Source: Neelides folsomi
Taxonomy: Eukaryota; Arthropoda; Collembola; Neelipleona; Neelidae
Assembly (NCBI GenBank): GCA_034687125.1
Contig: JAQGBZ010000052.1
Location: 124,001 to 188,000 of the forward strand
DNA: 64,000 bases
Direction of reading: 5' to 3'
Of this stretch, positions 1 to 13,799 are shown one piece after another. The notes beneath the pieces are model-generated. The model saw nothing but the letters and a program-made list of their open reading frames with translations. It was not told the origin of the DNA and made no database searches. Both the position numbers and the translations under genes were made by a program. Each line of letters opens with the position of its first letter. Within the stretch, counting starts at the first letter, position 1.

Positions 1-731
1 CTAAATAGTTTAAACAGTGTCGACTTTCAAAATCGTGTACCTCACATCTGTCAATTTTACAAGAAGTGTAAATGTCTTATAAAATCTCCATTAAAAGTTT
101 TATAAAATTCAGATTTTAATATTTTTATTGCATCAATATTTCCCAATACCTTATTATAGTATACATTTATCATAAAAACAAAATAATTGACTAACAGATT
201 AATTAAATAAATAGTAATTGTATTAATATTTAATTTATATTTAATCAATTGTTTATAACAAATTTAAATTGTCCCTATATTATTAATTTCCATCTAAAAA
301 TATGATTCATATAAGTGTATCATTATTCACATCGTGCGTCGTTAGAACTGACATTGAGAACTGATCATTAATTAAAAATACGTATTTTCGATTTGCGCTC
401 TTTAATGCCCCATTTATCCAAATGATTCTATTCAAATCCCAAATATTGCTAATACAATATTCCAAAGTTGTTGAATGACTTTGGAATGTAATTGAGCTTA
501 CTACCATTAGAGTTTGAGCATTACAATTTGTATTTGGATGTGTTGCGTATGCGAGGTGAGTCATAGTGGCTCGAGATAGCGAGTGAGTGCGGAGAAGTGC
601 GCTTGTACACGGAGCAGAAGGTGTCGTCAGACTCGCACGAACGTCTCTTCATTCTTCTTCGACCAGGTCGACGATCATCAGGAAGATTTTCGTCCTCGCC
701 CTTCACCTCTGTACCCCTGTCATGTCCTGAG
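1..731. other. Left flank and presumed 5' region of the ILRUN-like gene
   Basis: The first 540 bases are AT-rich and show no convincing coding frame or splice-linked exon. From about 545 to 731 the base composition becomes GC-richer and the frame of the downstream ILRUN-like gene is already open. That frame has no in-frame ATG before 732, so I treat this stretch as promoter and 5' untranslated region. No TATA box is obvious. Confidence 0.5.
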
Positions 732-2672
732 ATGGAGGAGGACATGGAGGTGGGGCTCGTGCAGCAGTTCAGCTGCCTCGGGACCACCGACAAAGACGTG
801 CTCGTGGCCCAACTCCAACGGATTGTCGGGCCGTCGCTCAACCCCTCCGCCGCCCACTTCTTCCTCGACATGAACAATTGGAACCTTCAGCTGGCCGTCG
901 GAGCCTACTTTGACCTCACGGAAGATGTGTCCCCTTCGGAGCCAGCCCCGGTCAGTGGCACGACGTCCACGTACTCCATGAGTCTTGTTGACGAACGGAG
1001 TGCGGGCGAGGAACCGACCGTCACTCCCTCGACCAAGTTCGTCCGCACTTGGAGGATTCGGAATTCGGGGGCTGAATCCTGGCCACCCGGGTCATTCCTC
1101 AGGTTCAAGACTGGCCATATAATGGGGGCCTCGGAACGGATATACTTTCACCCTGCAAACCTCAAGGTATGAACTCTGTCCTCAATCTCCCAAAAGTGTA
1201 ATTCAATTTTTTATTTTAATTCCAACTCACTAGTACTCTTTATTAAGGTTAATTAATGTGACATTAAATGAAGGAATAAGAAAGATAATCATTAGGTGTA
1301 GACCTCATTTGGATAGATTTGAATAGTCAAAAAGTTAAGTTTCAAAAGTTTAGCTGCAATTGTAAAGTTCATTGCCCTACTTTGAAGATTACATATAGAA
1401 TATTATGAGGTCTTAAAAATGAATATTACTACCATTGATGATTATTCATTGTGGGATGATTTAAAAAGGTTTTAATCTCCTAATGCATGTGTAATTTGTA
1501 TTGGGGACAACGATGTAGCGAAGTGGAATTTATATATCCAATTCATTGTTCACTTTGTAAATAATAAAAGAGTCATTCATTGCAAGTACAAGTCAGTATA
1601 TCGCTTCTTCCTCTATTGCATTTGAATGTAAGAATTAGAATTTCGATTAGGATTTATTCGATTTATCACTAATTCACTCCGATATTAAAGTTGGAGTTCA
1701 ATTTTAACCTTTTATATGCCATTCAAAGATTTTTTTATTAACCCTATTTTAAAAAAATTGTAAATTGAAATTAGGAATAAAAAATGGACTGAATTACGAA
1801 ATCATGAAAATGAATCATCAATGTTAAAAAATGAATCGAATGATGAATGAATAACAATGAATTAGAAGATGAGATTTTAAAAAACTTGTATTTATTAATC
1901 ATGATAATTATAAATATTGCTATCTTTAAGGAGAGACAAAGTCCCCCTAAAAATTAACTTTACTAAAACTTAAAACAACATTAAATACTCTATAAATGTG
2001 TATATAAGTTTAAACATATAGTTTTGAAAACTGTTACAATAAGTGAACTTGAACATATTAAAATAATACATCTTAATATTCTTTAATCGTGTGTAATTAC
2101 TGTAAGTTGTAACATTATGTGTGGTTTCCTTAAAGTGTAATTTTAATGGTCCTTGGATCCTAAAGAGTCAAGTGGACTAAAAAGAGAAGTTGCTTATTCG
2201 GTCATAAGAACAACAGGATAATAAAAGGATAAATATTTAAATACTTTTAAATCTAAACAAATATTGATTAATCAAAGTCTTAATGATACATAATTAAATA
2301 TTACGTCTAACGAGGAGGAAAGAGAGACCTAACAGATTTTATTTAAGGAGAGAGTTTGGTGGCTGGCATGAGAAGATCCTTTTTAAAACTTAATCAAATA
2401 AGAATAATAATAAGTTTTTTTTATTTTAAATATAGTCATAATTAAAGTTGAACAAATGGTCTTTTTTGCAGGCAGGGGAAGAGGCGGAAGTTTCAGTCGA
2501 GTTCTTAAGTCCATGTGAAGTTGGGGCCTTTGACAGTCGATGGCAGATGAGCACACCTATGGGCTTCCTCTTTGGAGACGAAATTTGGGTGATCGTGACC
2601 GTTGGACCCGACCTGACCCTCGACATCGCTTCCCGCCTTCGGACCCTCACCTGCCAGCCACCAGACTCATGA
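732..2672 (+). CDS. ILRUN: ILRUN-like protein (UBA-like plus NBR1-type FW domain)
   Basis: Two exons, 732-1166 and 2472-2672, join in phase 0 (GTATGA donor, TTTGCAG acceptor) to give 211 residues. ATG 732 is the first in-frame methionine. Residues 1-60 carry the UBA-like segment with the family motifs FSCLGTTDKDVL and FFLDMNNWNLQ, close to human ILRUN (C6orf106). From about residue 95 the NBR1-like FW domain begins (FVRTWRIRNSGAESWPPG) and continues in exon 2. In vertebrates ILRUN binds p300/CBP and IRF3 and dampens antiviral and cytokine transcription; here that role is inferred only. The protein stops soon after the FW domain and lacks the roughly 85-residue disordered tail of the human protein. 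Its 3' end faces the HMGB gene, stop to stop, 25 bp apart. A further downstream exon cannot be excluded. Confidence 0.9.
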
Positions 2673-2697
2673 TTAAACACGTTGTTGTACTCTCCCT

Positions 2698-5060
2698 CTA
2701 ATCGTCCTCCTCATCTTCGTCCTCATCGTCGTCGTACTCTTCGGCTGGGGCCGCCACGCTCTTTCCGCCCTTCTTGTAGGCGCTCATCTCCTGCACACAA
2801 AAATACATTTCCATTTAAGTTCTCTGTTTAATTTAATTCAGTTAATTTAAAATGTTAAATTCATTCAATTGAATTCAAATCTCCCTTTCACCCAATTGCT
2901 CATTTTTGTTATAAAAATCAATTATCTTTTTCATTCAAAAATCTCTTTAATTTATTATTAATTTATAAAGTCTCTTCCAGTTTTCGCGTTCGAAAGAATC
3001 GGTGCTAAAGAGATTATCTTTTATCGACCCCAATTAAAACTAACTACAATTCCTACAAGTTGGTGGCATTCAGATGCAGGGCATATAAAAATACGTAAAA
3101 GATCCAAACGAGGAGTTTACACCAAAAACTCCTTCAAAACTACAAAAATGTCAAAACGCATGAAAAATGACATAAAAGCAAAACTAAAAAAAGTGCCAAT
3201 TAATTCAAAACATCCTAATTGAAGACTCCCGACTTCTATACACGTTTAAAAAAAGACAATCTTGTATCTTTTTACCAAAATTATAAATATTGAGCTTAAG
3301 TTTATATTAAAAAAGGGATGAATTTGAGAAAAGTAATGATAATTTATTGGAATTAATTGAAATCAATAAATTGTATAATTCTCTTTAATGAGAATCTAGC
3401 TAATTGAATTGTGTATGAAGTTTGGATTTTCTAACAGCTAATTGTGATTTGGTTGTCAAAAGCTGCGTTACTTTATGTTGTAGTTTGTAATTATATAAAG
3501 CGTTTGGAGTGGATTTTTTTGTTAATATATTTATAATTAACCAAGAATTTGAACTATTATTGTTAATAGAACTTAAGTTAAAGAACGAACGACTGAAAAA
3601 TAAATGAGCAGATTTTGATTGACGATTAAAAATAACAAAATTGTTGTTTTGATTTGGAAAATAACTGTTTGTAAACAACGTGTATATACTCAATACTCCT
3701 TTGTTTACCTGTTGACTTTCCCTTTCACTTAACTTAATACTTGCGATTATTTTATAAATTAGTATTAACTATGATAAATTGATAAGTTTAAATGTGATTA
3801 AGATTTTGAAACTTCTGCGATATGTATGAATGTTGAGTGAATAAAAAAATATCATTGTCAAGAATGAACAAATGTAAACAAATGTAAAGTTGTAAATAAT
3901 AATTTTAAATAATAATAGTACTTAAATACTTATTTTAAATGTTAATAGTGGTTAGAGTAAATGTAAATAATAATTTTAAAATAATAAGTATGTTAACCTT
4001 GGCATAGCGGGCCTTGTCCCTCTCAGCCATAGCCTCATATTTCCGCTTGACATCCGGGGTCGCTTCAGACCAGAGACGTCCGAGGATCTTGGCGATTTCT
4101 CCGACCCGGAAGTCGGGGTTCATTCCCTTCACTCTCGGCCGCTCGTCGTTGCAAAACCAGAAGAAGGCTGAGAGAGAACGCTTGGGAGCGTTTGGGTCCT
4201 TCTGCTGCCTGCGTTTCTTCCCACGGCCCTTGTCACCCTTGGGGGGCACGTACTCACTCATCTCGCTCTCGTAACGACGCTTGTCGCGTTCGGCCATGTC
4301 CTGGAACCTTTTCTTCTCCTTGTCGTTCATCGTCTACAAAAATAAAGTTAAGAAGGTTATTGGCAGTCCGAATGTTTCAAGGTTCTCACGTTGAAATTCA
4401 ACTCAAGAAACTTTATAATAATTTTTATTCGCAAATTGATTGTATTGATAAGATGGAATATTGTTAAAGCATCAATCATGTGTTCGTATTTACCGAGCAT
4501 TTCAATAGCTAGATAGGAAGAAGTGCAGAGGGGCCATAAAAAGAGTCTCATGTTAATTGCAATGATGAAGGCTAACTTTTTGAAATCTGATATTTTATTC
4601 CAACTACACCATCATTATTTAGATAAATTTCCTCAAGCCAAGCCGTGAAGCGACAAAGAATAAAAAAATTGACTTTGGATTCAACGACGCTCAACCGTCC
4701 CCAAAGGAAGGAAACGAGGTCATATTTTGAATCCAAGATAAATCCATAATCAACCCAGATATTCCCCGATTCCCTCCCGAGTTTTACAACGAGGAGTACA
4801 TGGAGAATAATTGTGAATTTTGTCAAATCGTCAATTAATATTGAGGGGAGCAATAAAATAATTAAATGATGTAAATCGGATGGCGGGTTTGGCGGGGGGA
4901 GTACCTTCCATCGCTCAGAGCATTTCCTGGAGAACTCTGAGAAGACGACGCTCTCGCCCGGGTGTTTCTTCTTATGTTCTTCGTGGCACGTTTGGACGAA
5001 GTAGGCGTAGGCGGTCATGCGACCACGCGGCTTGTTGCTGTCCCCCTTTCTCGGCGGCAT
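2698..5060 (-). CDS. Dsp1: HMGB/Dsp1-like protein with two HMG boxes and an acidic tail
   Basis: Three exons (5060-4905, 4333-3998, 2790-2698) join in phase 0 to 194 residues. HMG box A starts at about residue 11 ([15 protein letters not shown], as in Drosophila Dsp1) and crosses the first intron. Box B follows a basic linker ([20 protein letters not shown]) at about residues 90-160. The last exon supplies a short linker and an uninterrupted Asp/Glu tail, the usual HMGB terminus. HMGB proteins bend and bind DNA without sequence specificity; Dsp1 is a Dorsal co-repressor and chromatin protein in flies. The start is the first in-frame ATG. The same frame stays open about 250 bp upstream, without an ATG, and is Pro/Gln-rich near the start, so a spliced N-terminal extension like the Dsp1 glutamine-rich region is possible. 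Introns are 571 and 1207 bp. Confidence 0.93.
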
Positions 5061-5309
5061 TTCGGTTATGTATTGGCGGGGCGGCGGGGCCTGGTGATTC
5101 CCTGGAATGTACTGACGTACTGGCTGCGGCTGGCTTGGCTTCAAATTTGAACAGCCCTCACGTGAACGCTCAGGGACGTGTCTGGAAATTTGGGCTCTGC
5201 TCCCACACTCCAATCCCAGACATGTCGGGGAGAGTTGGAAGGGCAGGGGCTGAGGTGAGGAGCCGTTGGAGGGAATAGGCAATACCCAATGGCAGGCTGA
5301 GGATCCCAA

Positions 5310-7119
5310 GCCATCTCAGCATAGTCCTGCCTCTAATACACTCTTCTCCATTACCAAACCAAGGGCACCCTAAACCCCTCTAAACATACTCCCAAATTCC
5401 AAATCCCTCAAATACTCAAATCATTCTTCCTTAATTAACTTAATTTCAATTAATCCTCACTCATAAATTATAAAAACTATAAAATAAAACCTCTTATTTA
5501 ATATCTTTTAATTTAAATAAATAAAACAATTTATTAGTAAATTATAACCTAATTAATCAATAATTAACAATTAATCAATTTTTAATAAAAATACAAATCA
5601 TTAAAATATAATAAATGTAAGGGGGATAAGATTGAAATAAAATGTATGAATTATATAATTAACCTTACGATTCTTAATTACACTATAATTAGCTATTTTT
5701 TTACTATTTTTATAACTAAAATGGATGAATATAATGATATTCTTAGCTTGTCTTATGACATATATTATGAAATTTGTTAATTAAGATAGAGTTTTGGAGT
5801 TAATTAATGGTTAATTGGAGCATTTTGGTGTTTGTGAGCTGAACATGGCCGTTGATGTGTTTGGTGAGTATAGGGTAAATTGTTTCACGGTCGAAGTATG
5901 GGAGTAGATATGCGACGCATGCATGTGAAAAGGACTGGGATGGAGAAGAAGCTCGTTGTATGGATGGGGGAAAGAGCCGTTGTGTTGTGGACTTGTGGAC
6001 TTCCAATCCTCCATACTTGCATATGGGGATGTCTTTCCACATGGCAAAGGAATGAAACTCGGCTATCTCATCCCTATTCAACCCCGCTCCTTTAAATCCC
6101 TTGAGTGAGATGGAAAGTGAATGGGGAATAACACTTTCGCCCTCGACAAACGGTCATCCCAATGACCCAGACCCTTCTTTACCTCCCTTTTATGCCTCCC
6201 ACAAATGGAATGACAAATTATAGTAATTGGATTAAAATTACACTTTGATGGGAAAACTGATCCTTCATCCTCATCTTCACTTCTTTTTATCCCCGCGTTC
6301 ATGTCCCATACCTGGAAAGATTGCTAGGAAGGAACGGTGCGATTCCTTGGACGACTTACACCCATTAACTTAATATTATGGCAGAAAATGGTCTAAGCGA
6401 CTCTGGTTGAGTTATGATTGGTTAACCGTGATTGTTTTTATTCATTTTTAATATGAATCACAAAATTATTTTTTGATCATTTTTGATTACAATGTTCTTT
6501 TTATAATGATTTATATTTTATAATTCATTTTATAATATAATAGTTTGTTATTTAAAGCGACTTTGATATATAATTTTTTAATTAACAATGTATAATATGA
6601 AGTATTATATATCATTTATAATATCTCGATTAACGACATGATTTCACAGCCCAAAGAATTAAGTAAATATATTTAAGTAAATGGAATGGGAATTAATAAG
6701 TTAAAGCCTAATCTACTAATTTATACAGTTAATTAGTAATTAAATTAATTATACATATTTAAGAGGAATTTCCTTTAGAGGAAGCTGACGAGAGAGGCGG
6801 AATGAAAAGTTACAAATGAATCACAACTTATTTAATGAGTACCTTAATTATTCATTTTTAGCACCTTTGGAATGAACATGTGACATTTGGTCTAGCAAAA
6901 TGATTAAGTTAGTTAATATTACCTAAAATTAAACTATAATTATAATCTATTAATATTTCATTGTTAATTAATACATATAATTCATCATGTAATTAAATAT
7001 CTCAATGTGTATTTTCTTTGTGACGTGGAATGATGACTGGATTTTAGGCTGCTTTTACATTAAAGCGGCCTTCGCTGTCTACACTGAAGCGTGCTTCACA
7101 TAAAACTATAATATATTTC
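5310..7119. other. Intergenic spacer between HMGB and myosin V
   Basis: AT-rich sequence with no exon I can support. A somewhat GC-richer block at 5800-6300 has short open frames on both strands, but none resembles a protein family or ends at a convincing splice site. The 3' untranslated region of the myosin V gene should begin at its left-facing end. Confidence 0.5.
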
Positions 7120-10100
7120 TTATATCCTTTTGAGTATGTCTGAGAGACCAAAGTTTTCTGGAATTTCCACGTGTTCCAGACAAACGTCCGAGGGGTTGAA
7201 AGGGAATTTGATCGCGTAGGTGAATTTGGTATCCATCAGAAGTTGTGGCGGAGCTCCTCCACTTTGAGCTTGCACTTCTTCCCTTCGAAGCTCTAAAAGC
7301 CTCGTTTGTACTTTCTTCAAGAACTCCATTGAAATCCTCCCCTCGTATTCGTCCTCGGTCGTGTATAAATTCACAAGCTTTAAAATCTATAACACACAAA
7401 AAAGTTTTTTCATAAAAAATATTTTTAATATTGATATAAAATGAAACTCTTTTTAATATTTAGATATTGAAACAATTGAAAAATGGTAATTTTTATTATT
7501 TAATGCAAATAAATGTTTAAAAATTCTTACCTGAGGCATTGTGAGGCTATCACTATTTTCACAAATGACATTGGCAGTTTGGTCTGTCTTTAAAGCCGCA
7601 AGTGCCTGTAGAACTTTGGTAGCTTGCACTAGCGGTATAATTGCTTCTGTCACCGTTGTTCCCATCCCTTTACTATTTGACCATTCTTCGAGGAAATTGA
7701 TGTTCATCCTCATTCTCATTCCTTTGCTCCAATGACAAAGATCCTTCCGGAGCAAAAGATTATTCAAAGCCCCGGCACAGATGTAATAATACAGTTGCTT
7801 GAAGATTTGGATGATCACGTCTTTATCGACCAAGTAAGTGTTTAGGATGTTGTAAAAATTCACGAGTTTGGCTCTCAAATTGTACAAAGCACCCGCAGTC
7901 CCTGTTTGTTTCCCTCCAGGGGAACTCATTCCACCACCCATGTCCATTTCACTTTCAAGAACACCGGGAACAATTAGGCTTTGAAGTTGATCCTCCATTC
8001 CTTTAATTAGCAAAGTGATGACCCAAACAGCAACGTCACTGAATACTTGCCGGTATTCAGACAAATCAAAATTCTTCAATGCCTAATTAAATTATTAAAA
8101 ATCCATTAATATTAAAATAATTAAATGTAAACCACACAATTTGGTCCTTTCTTCCGTTCGTTAGAATAATTCAGTAATTATTTATTAAATAATGCAATTT
8201 TTACCTGTTCATTTTGTTTTGGTGTATTGTGAGCCTGAAAAGTGGAATCACCGGAATACTGTTTGAGTGTATGAAGAAGTCTCAAGATATTTGATGCCCA
8301 CATTGTGGTAACTTCAATATCCGAAGGCCCTTTTTTCTTCACAACCTTCTTTACATTTTGCACAGATGTGCTTAAAAGTGATTTCACCTTCTCGTCATCA
8401 TTCAAATAATCTGTCCATCGGATGCACATGATTAAGATATAGGCCGGGAGTGTAGGATTTCCGCAATTCCTCGCGACAGCTGTTTTGAGATCCAAAATGA
8501 GGATTTTCAACACCTTAGCTTCATCCATAGGTTTGTACTCAAACATCCCTTGATAAGTTCGGTCCTTCTTTCGAATGACCATTCCAGACGGCCCTTCAAT
8601 GATGACCCCTTGCTCACTTCGACCACGTAATCTCTGATTAAGATCACGATGGGCTTCCCCAAGTTCTTCCAATTTCCCACGAATCTCAAGATTTTCACTA
8701 GCAAGACGAGTGATTTCAAAGGCAAATGGATCTTTCAAATCTTCTTTGCTAATCTCTCTCGATAACAATGTTTTCACTCGGTCCCGATCAGCCCTCAATT
8801 CTTTCAATTCCTTTCTCAGCCCTTCGGTTTCAACTTTACGGCCAGATTTCTCCTCTTGGAGTTCATTTTCCAATTGGCGAACCACAGCCTTTTGAGTTGC
8901 TAAAATAATTCCTGTTTCTCCTTCGTCTTCTCCGCCTCTTTTTGGAGACGCGAGGACAGTTCGGAGTTGGATTGATTCTTCTCGTCTTCGAGAGAGTTCT
9001 TCTTCCATTAAAGCCATTTGCTTCGCAATTATCCCATCTTTGGATTCTCGCAATTCTCCAAGGTTTTGTCGCAGCTTGGAATTCTCCATCTCAAGTTCTT
9101 GAAGCTAAAAAGTCATTAATTAAAATTAATATTAATCCTCTAATATAAAAATAATGTAATTAAGTCAGATGTTTGGTGCTGGAAATCATTTATTAAAATC
9201 AAATTTAAATTACCCTAATTAGATCTTGGGTTCTTCGCTTTTCCGAACAAGGATTTTCCTCTTCGAGGATTTCAATTGCTTTATAAAGTCGATCTTTTTC
9301 ATCACAGGCTTCTTTCAATTTCTGTTGGAATAAAATAAGAAGTCCGACGTCTTCCACTACAGAAGAATTGTTCGAATTGAGTGAGTTGAAGCCAGAGGAA
9401 GGAAACTCTTCTTTGATCTTCTTCCGTGGTAAAGGAACTGGTTGTTTCCCAGTCTGTTAATTAACAATGACTTAGGAAATTAAGATTTACTCAACGATAA
9501 TTATTAACTACTTAAATTAATTATAAATTGTAATTACCGATTCGTAAGCTTGAAGCTTCACTTCTGCATCATTATATTTTGCAAGTAGCAATTGATATGC
9601 CCTCCGCTCATCCTCCCGCTCTTTCTCTTCAAGAATGGAATTCTGCCGATCTTTAGCAGCCGTAGCATTCACTGCTTCCCTCACAACGCTTTTAGCCTGA
9701 AGTGCTTCAAGTGCAATTTGTGCATCTTTTTCTTTCTTGGCTGACTCGGAAGCTAAAAGTTCGAATTTTTCCTTTTCGTTGATGATGTCAACTTTCTCTT
9801 CCTTCTCTTTTCTTAATTTCCCTTCTAAAGTTTCTCTTAATGATTCGGCTTTAGCTAATTCTGCTAGAGCTGCCTTTAGTTGAGCTTCCAACCCTCGGAG
9901 ATTTTCTAAATCTTTCTTATATGCAGCATTTTCAGTTTTCAGCTTCTCGACTCCTTTGAGGTCTTTTGACTAAAAAATCAAACAATTTGATTAAGGAATT
10001 AAAGGAAGAAACTATTTTATTAGATATGATTTACATTTAATAATAATATTTAAACATTTCTTTTGGCTTTTAAGACTTTAAGGTAAAAATAAAATTTATT

Positions 10101-13100
10101 TCATCTCACCATCACATCTATCCTTTGCTGAAGAGAGAAGATTTTGTTTTCAAGACCCTTATTGAGTTTCTTTGCATGTTGCAGTGTGTTGGCTTCAGCC
10201 CTAAGAGCCCTAAACCTTCTCTTTGCGAGCCATTTCCGCACGATTGATTGCACAATGATGATCCCATGCATGGTTTTGTCATATTTCTTCTTTTGGAGCC
10301 ATCCACGAACAGTTTTTTGGATCTTAACTGCCGCTTTCTCCCTCTTCATTCGATTTGCCTTAGCCCGGGCCAAATATCCACGAGCACAAGTTTGAAGCCT
10401 TACTGTCATTGCTTTGGTATGGAGGTATTTGCGTCTCACGAGGAATTTCCTTATGTTCGCTTGGATCTTCGTAGCTGCTGCGGTTTCCCTTAATTTTTTG
10501 GCCAATCTTCTGGCCAACATTCCTCGTCCAAAAGTTTGAATTCCTCTGATTGCCTTCATTTTCCTCACATAGCGACGTCGACAAAGCCAACCGCGAATTG
10601 TCTTTTGCATCAAAATGGCGCATTTCATCAACCGTTCATAACGACGCTTTTCCATGAAAGCAACTTGACCCGCTCTGAAAAATATTTTGGTTTTCCCGAA
10701 ACGATATTCCTCTTCATTCTAACAAAAATTAATTACAATTATTAATTTAATCATCCACAAACATTGAACAAACCAAAGTGTAATAATTGGCAAAATATAA
10801 TAAAATGTTTAATTTTATAAAACGATTGGATAAATACCTTTATTAAATTTTGAAGTAAAATAGATGAAATGGTCTTAGCATTATTTTTCTTAATGTCTTT
10901 TGAATGACACAAAACTCTGTAACGTGCAAAGAAATCTGCGAAGGTCCATCGTGAAGGAAATCCAGCAGCGGAAATTCGAATTGTTTCTAAAACTCCACAG
11001 GCTCGAAGTTGCTGAACGGCTCTTTTAGGGTCGAAGGAAAAAGATTCTTTTTCGTCATTCGGTTTGATGCATCTGACATAGTGAGGAGTTGTGGCGTTGA
11101 GTGAAGCCATCAAAAGAGTTAAACTTTCACGGAATTCTCGTCCAACTGTTCGTTTCCGTCCAGCTCCGGCTCCTTCGCCTTCCAAATGCTCAGCTGCGAG
11201 ATTTGACAACCATTTGATTTTACTGCTTCCGACGGCCGCAATCTTAAAATCCAAATAAAATCAATATTAATTTTTTTTAAATGGTCATTTACAAATTATT
11301 GATGAAAATTACAAAAATGTAAATCCTCTAATAATTAATACAATTAAAATTTTACCTGTTCTTTGAGAACTGTATCCCGATTCTTTTCCAAAAACCCAGA
11401 AGATTCATACTCGACCGAATCGGCAAAGTGTTTAACAATGAATGCCGAATTGCTCATCCTTGGTTTGGCGAAACACTCCCATTTTGAACACTTTGAATGA
11501 AGCTTTTGCACCCATGAGGAATCGCTTCCATTGGGAACTCGCGTTTCCTCATCAAGTAAATCGAGAATTCCGAGCTTTGTTTCAATTAAATCGATTGTCG
11601 GTTGATTGTCCGCAAATGAAATAAAAGTCCATTGAATACCCTCTCGAACATATTCCTCTTGCTCTAACTAAACAAGCAAATAAACAATATGTATTAACAA
11701 CAAATATAATCTATTTTAATTATTACTTAATTCAACTTAATACCGTTAAATAAAAATTAAGAAAATAACAAATTCATATTTAAACATACTTTAAAAACAT
11801 GACTATTGAATTGCTGCTGAAGTTTTTCATTAGCATAGTTAATGCAAAACTGCTCGAATGAGTTAATTGCAAAAGTCTCAAATCCATAAATGTCGAGGAC
11901 TCCGATGAATCTTGGGGGCTTTCCAGAAGCCGTCAAGGCACTATTGATCCCCTTCACAATCCATGCGAAAGCAGAAGCATAAAGAAGTTTAGCGAGGGCG
12001 TCTCGTGACACACTCGCCTCCGCATGACTCATCCCCTTCACGATTTCCTCCCGACCCGTCGCAATTTTTCTGTTTATTAACCATTTTCGAACCACGGAAG
12101 GATCGATTAGGAGTAAATCACAGAATGTCGCCAGGGCTTTATCGTCGTTCTAAAATATAAACAATTATTAAATTTATTAAATATTTCTTAAATTAATAGA
12201 AGCAGAACTCTTCAACACTGGTTAAAATATCTGAATCTTATAATCTAGATTAAATCATAGATTAAATCATTAAATTCTTCTTTCGAGATGAGAACCATTC
12301 TTAAATTACACTAAATTTAAAACATACTTTATTTTTGTTAACTTTAATGTTCAGTTAGATTAAATACTATAAAAGCAAGTTTAAATAATTACCGCAATTT
12401 TGGATGACTCTCGATCTCCTGAGATTTGAATATTTCCTAAATGTAAAATTGCAGCGAGGAGAGCGAAGAAGTTTCTACGTTCCTCCGGTTCGAATCCAAG
12501 AAGAATTAACGATTCTATTGTTTCTGCAAAAACCCGGGCATCGTCGAGCCCATCAATTATCTCAGCTTTTCCTTGTCGAGTATAAGCGAAAGAAGTAGCT
12601 GGGCCCAATTTCAGACCTTGGAGTTCTTCATGACTCTGAGAGGCACACAGTTGATAGAAAATGTGATAATTTCTTTCACCCGAAGCTTGGAAAACAACAC
12701 GAGATTTTTCTAATAAGTAAGTTCTCATTGAGGCTCCTTTGATTGACAAATATTTGTCAAATTGGAGCTCTACATATTTTCCAAATCTTGAGGAATTATC
12801 GTTCCTTGTCGTTTTCGCGTTTCCAATTGCTTCCATAATCGGAGAAGAAGCGATGACTCTTTTTTCGACTGTTGTAACACTTTCGCTGCCACCCACAAGA
12901 GCAAAATACCTCATAGCGTATTTTGCACTCACCTGTCAAACAAAGTTTATTATTTAAATAAACATATAAACATTTTAGTAATTTTTTATGATAGTTAGGT
13001 CTGGGTTATCTAGATAAACAGCTATAAATAATATAATATACCCTGGAATAATGAAAACAAATAGAATATTTAAATTAGAATAAAAATAAATATTTACCGT

Positions 13101-13799
13101 CTTTCCAGCACCCGATTCTCCAGACACAATAATGGATTGGTCCCTCCCATCCCGTTCCATTTTCGCATATGCTTCCTCCGCAACGGCAAAAATATGAGGG
13201 TCAAGTTCTCCAAGAGCTCTTCCGCGATACACCGAGACGAGGTCATTAGAATAAATCCCGAGTTCCGTATAGGGGTTGATTGCCACCAACACGATCCCGC
13301 AATAAGTGTAGATCGTCCCTTTCTCAATGAACCGATGTCGGAGGTTATGGAGGACAGCGGGTTCATGGAGATATGACATAGAAGTGAGGTCATTTTGTCC
13401 CACGAGGATATCTGGGTTACGAAGATGAGGGAGATCACCATCGCTCGATATTTTCAAGGTTCCTTCCTATCCATTTCAAAATCAATAAAATTATTAGTTC
13501 ATTAGCTCAATCATCTCTTAATTAATTTCTGCACCACGACCCATTTAACTACATATTATTAACCACATATTGATCTCGTTCCAAAATGACAGATGAAGTT
13601 AGGGAAAGTAAAAGTGAATTATTAGTGAGTAAATAGGGTAAGTGGGTCGCACGTGTAGGTGTTCGTCTTCGTATTCGAGCAAGGGCGGGGCGAAGTCTTT
13701 GGTCAGCTCCGCACTTTTCCACACATTGGCGGTGTCGGGTAGCCAAATGCGGGTTCCGGCGGTGTAGAGAGCCGCCTTGGTGGTGTCGATAGCCGCCAT
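7120..13799 (-). CDS. MyoV: Class V unconventional myosin heavy chain
   Basis: Twelve exons, all joining in phase 0: 13799-13653, 13466-13098, 12932-12393, 12149-11790, 11667-11356, 11242-10838, 10718-10110, 9969-9538, 9453-9214, 9104-8205, 8082-7531, 7386-7120. The product is 1710 residues, near the usual 1800. An SH3-like start ([17 protein letters not shown]) leads into the motor with [22 protein letters not shown], the P-loop GESGAGKT at about 165-172, switch [10 protein letters not shown] and switch II DIYGFE. About six IQ motifs (calmodulin or light-chain sites) lie at roughly 735-890. Coiled coil follows to about 1330, then the globular DIL cargo-binding domain. Class V myosins are processive dimeric actin motors moving vesicles, pigment granules and mRNA. 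The gene looks intact; the alternative exons seen near the vertebrate tail were not found. Confidence 0.96.

Noticed and set aside
4880-5278. A 132-codon plus-strand frame over the HMGB first exon
   Set aside because: The minus strand carries a conserved HMG box here; the plus frame has no known similarity.
5800-6302. Short overlapping frames on both strands between HMGB and myosin V
   Set aside because: No family resemblance and several equally long frames in the same place, as expected by chance in GC-richer sequence.
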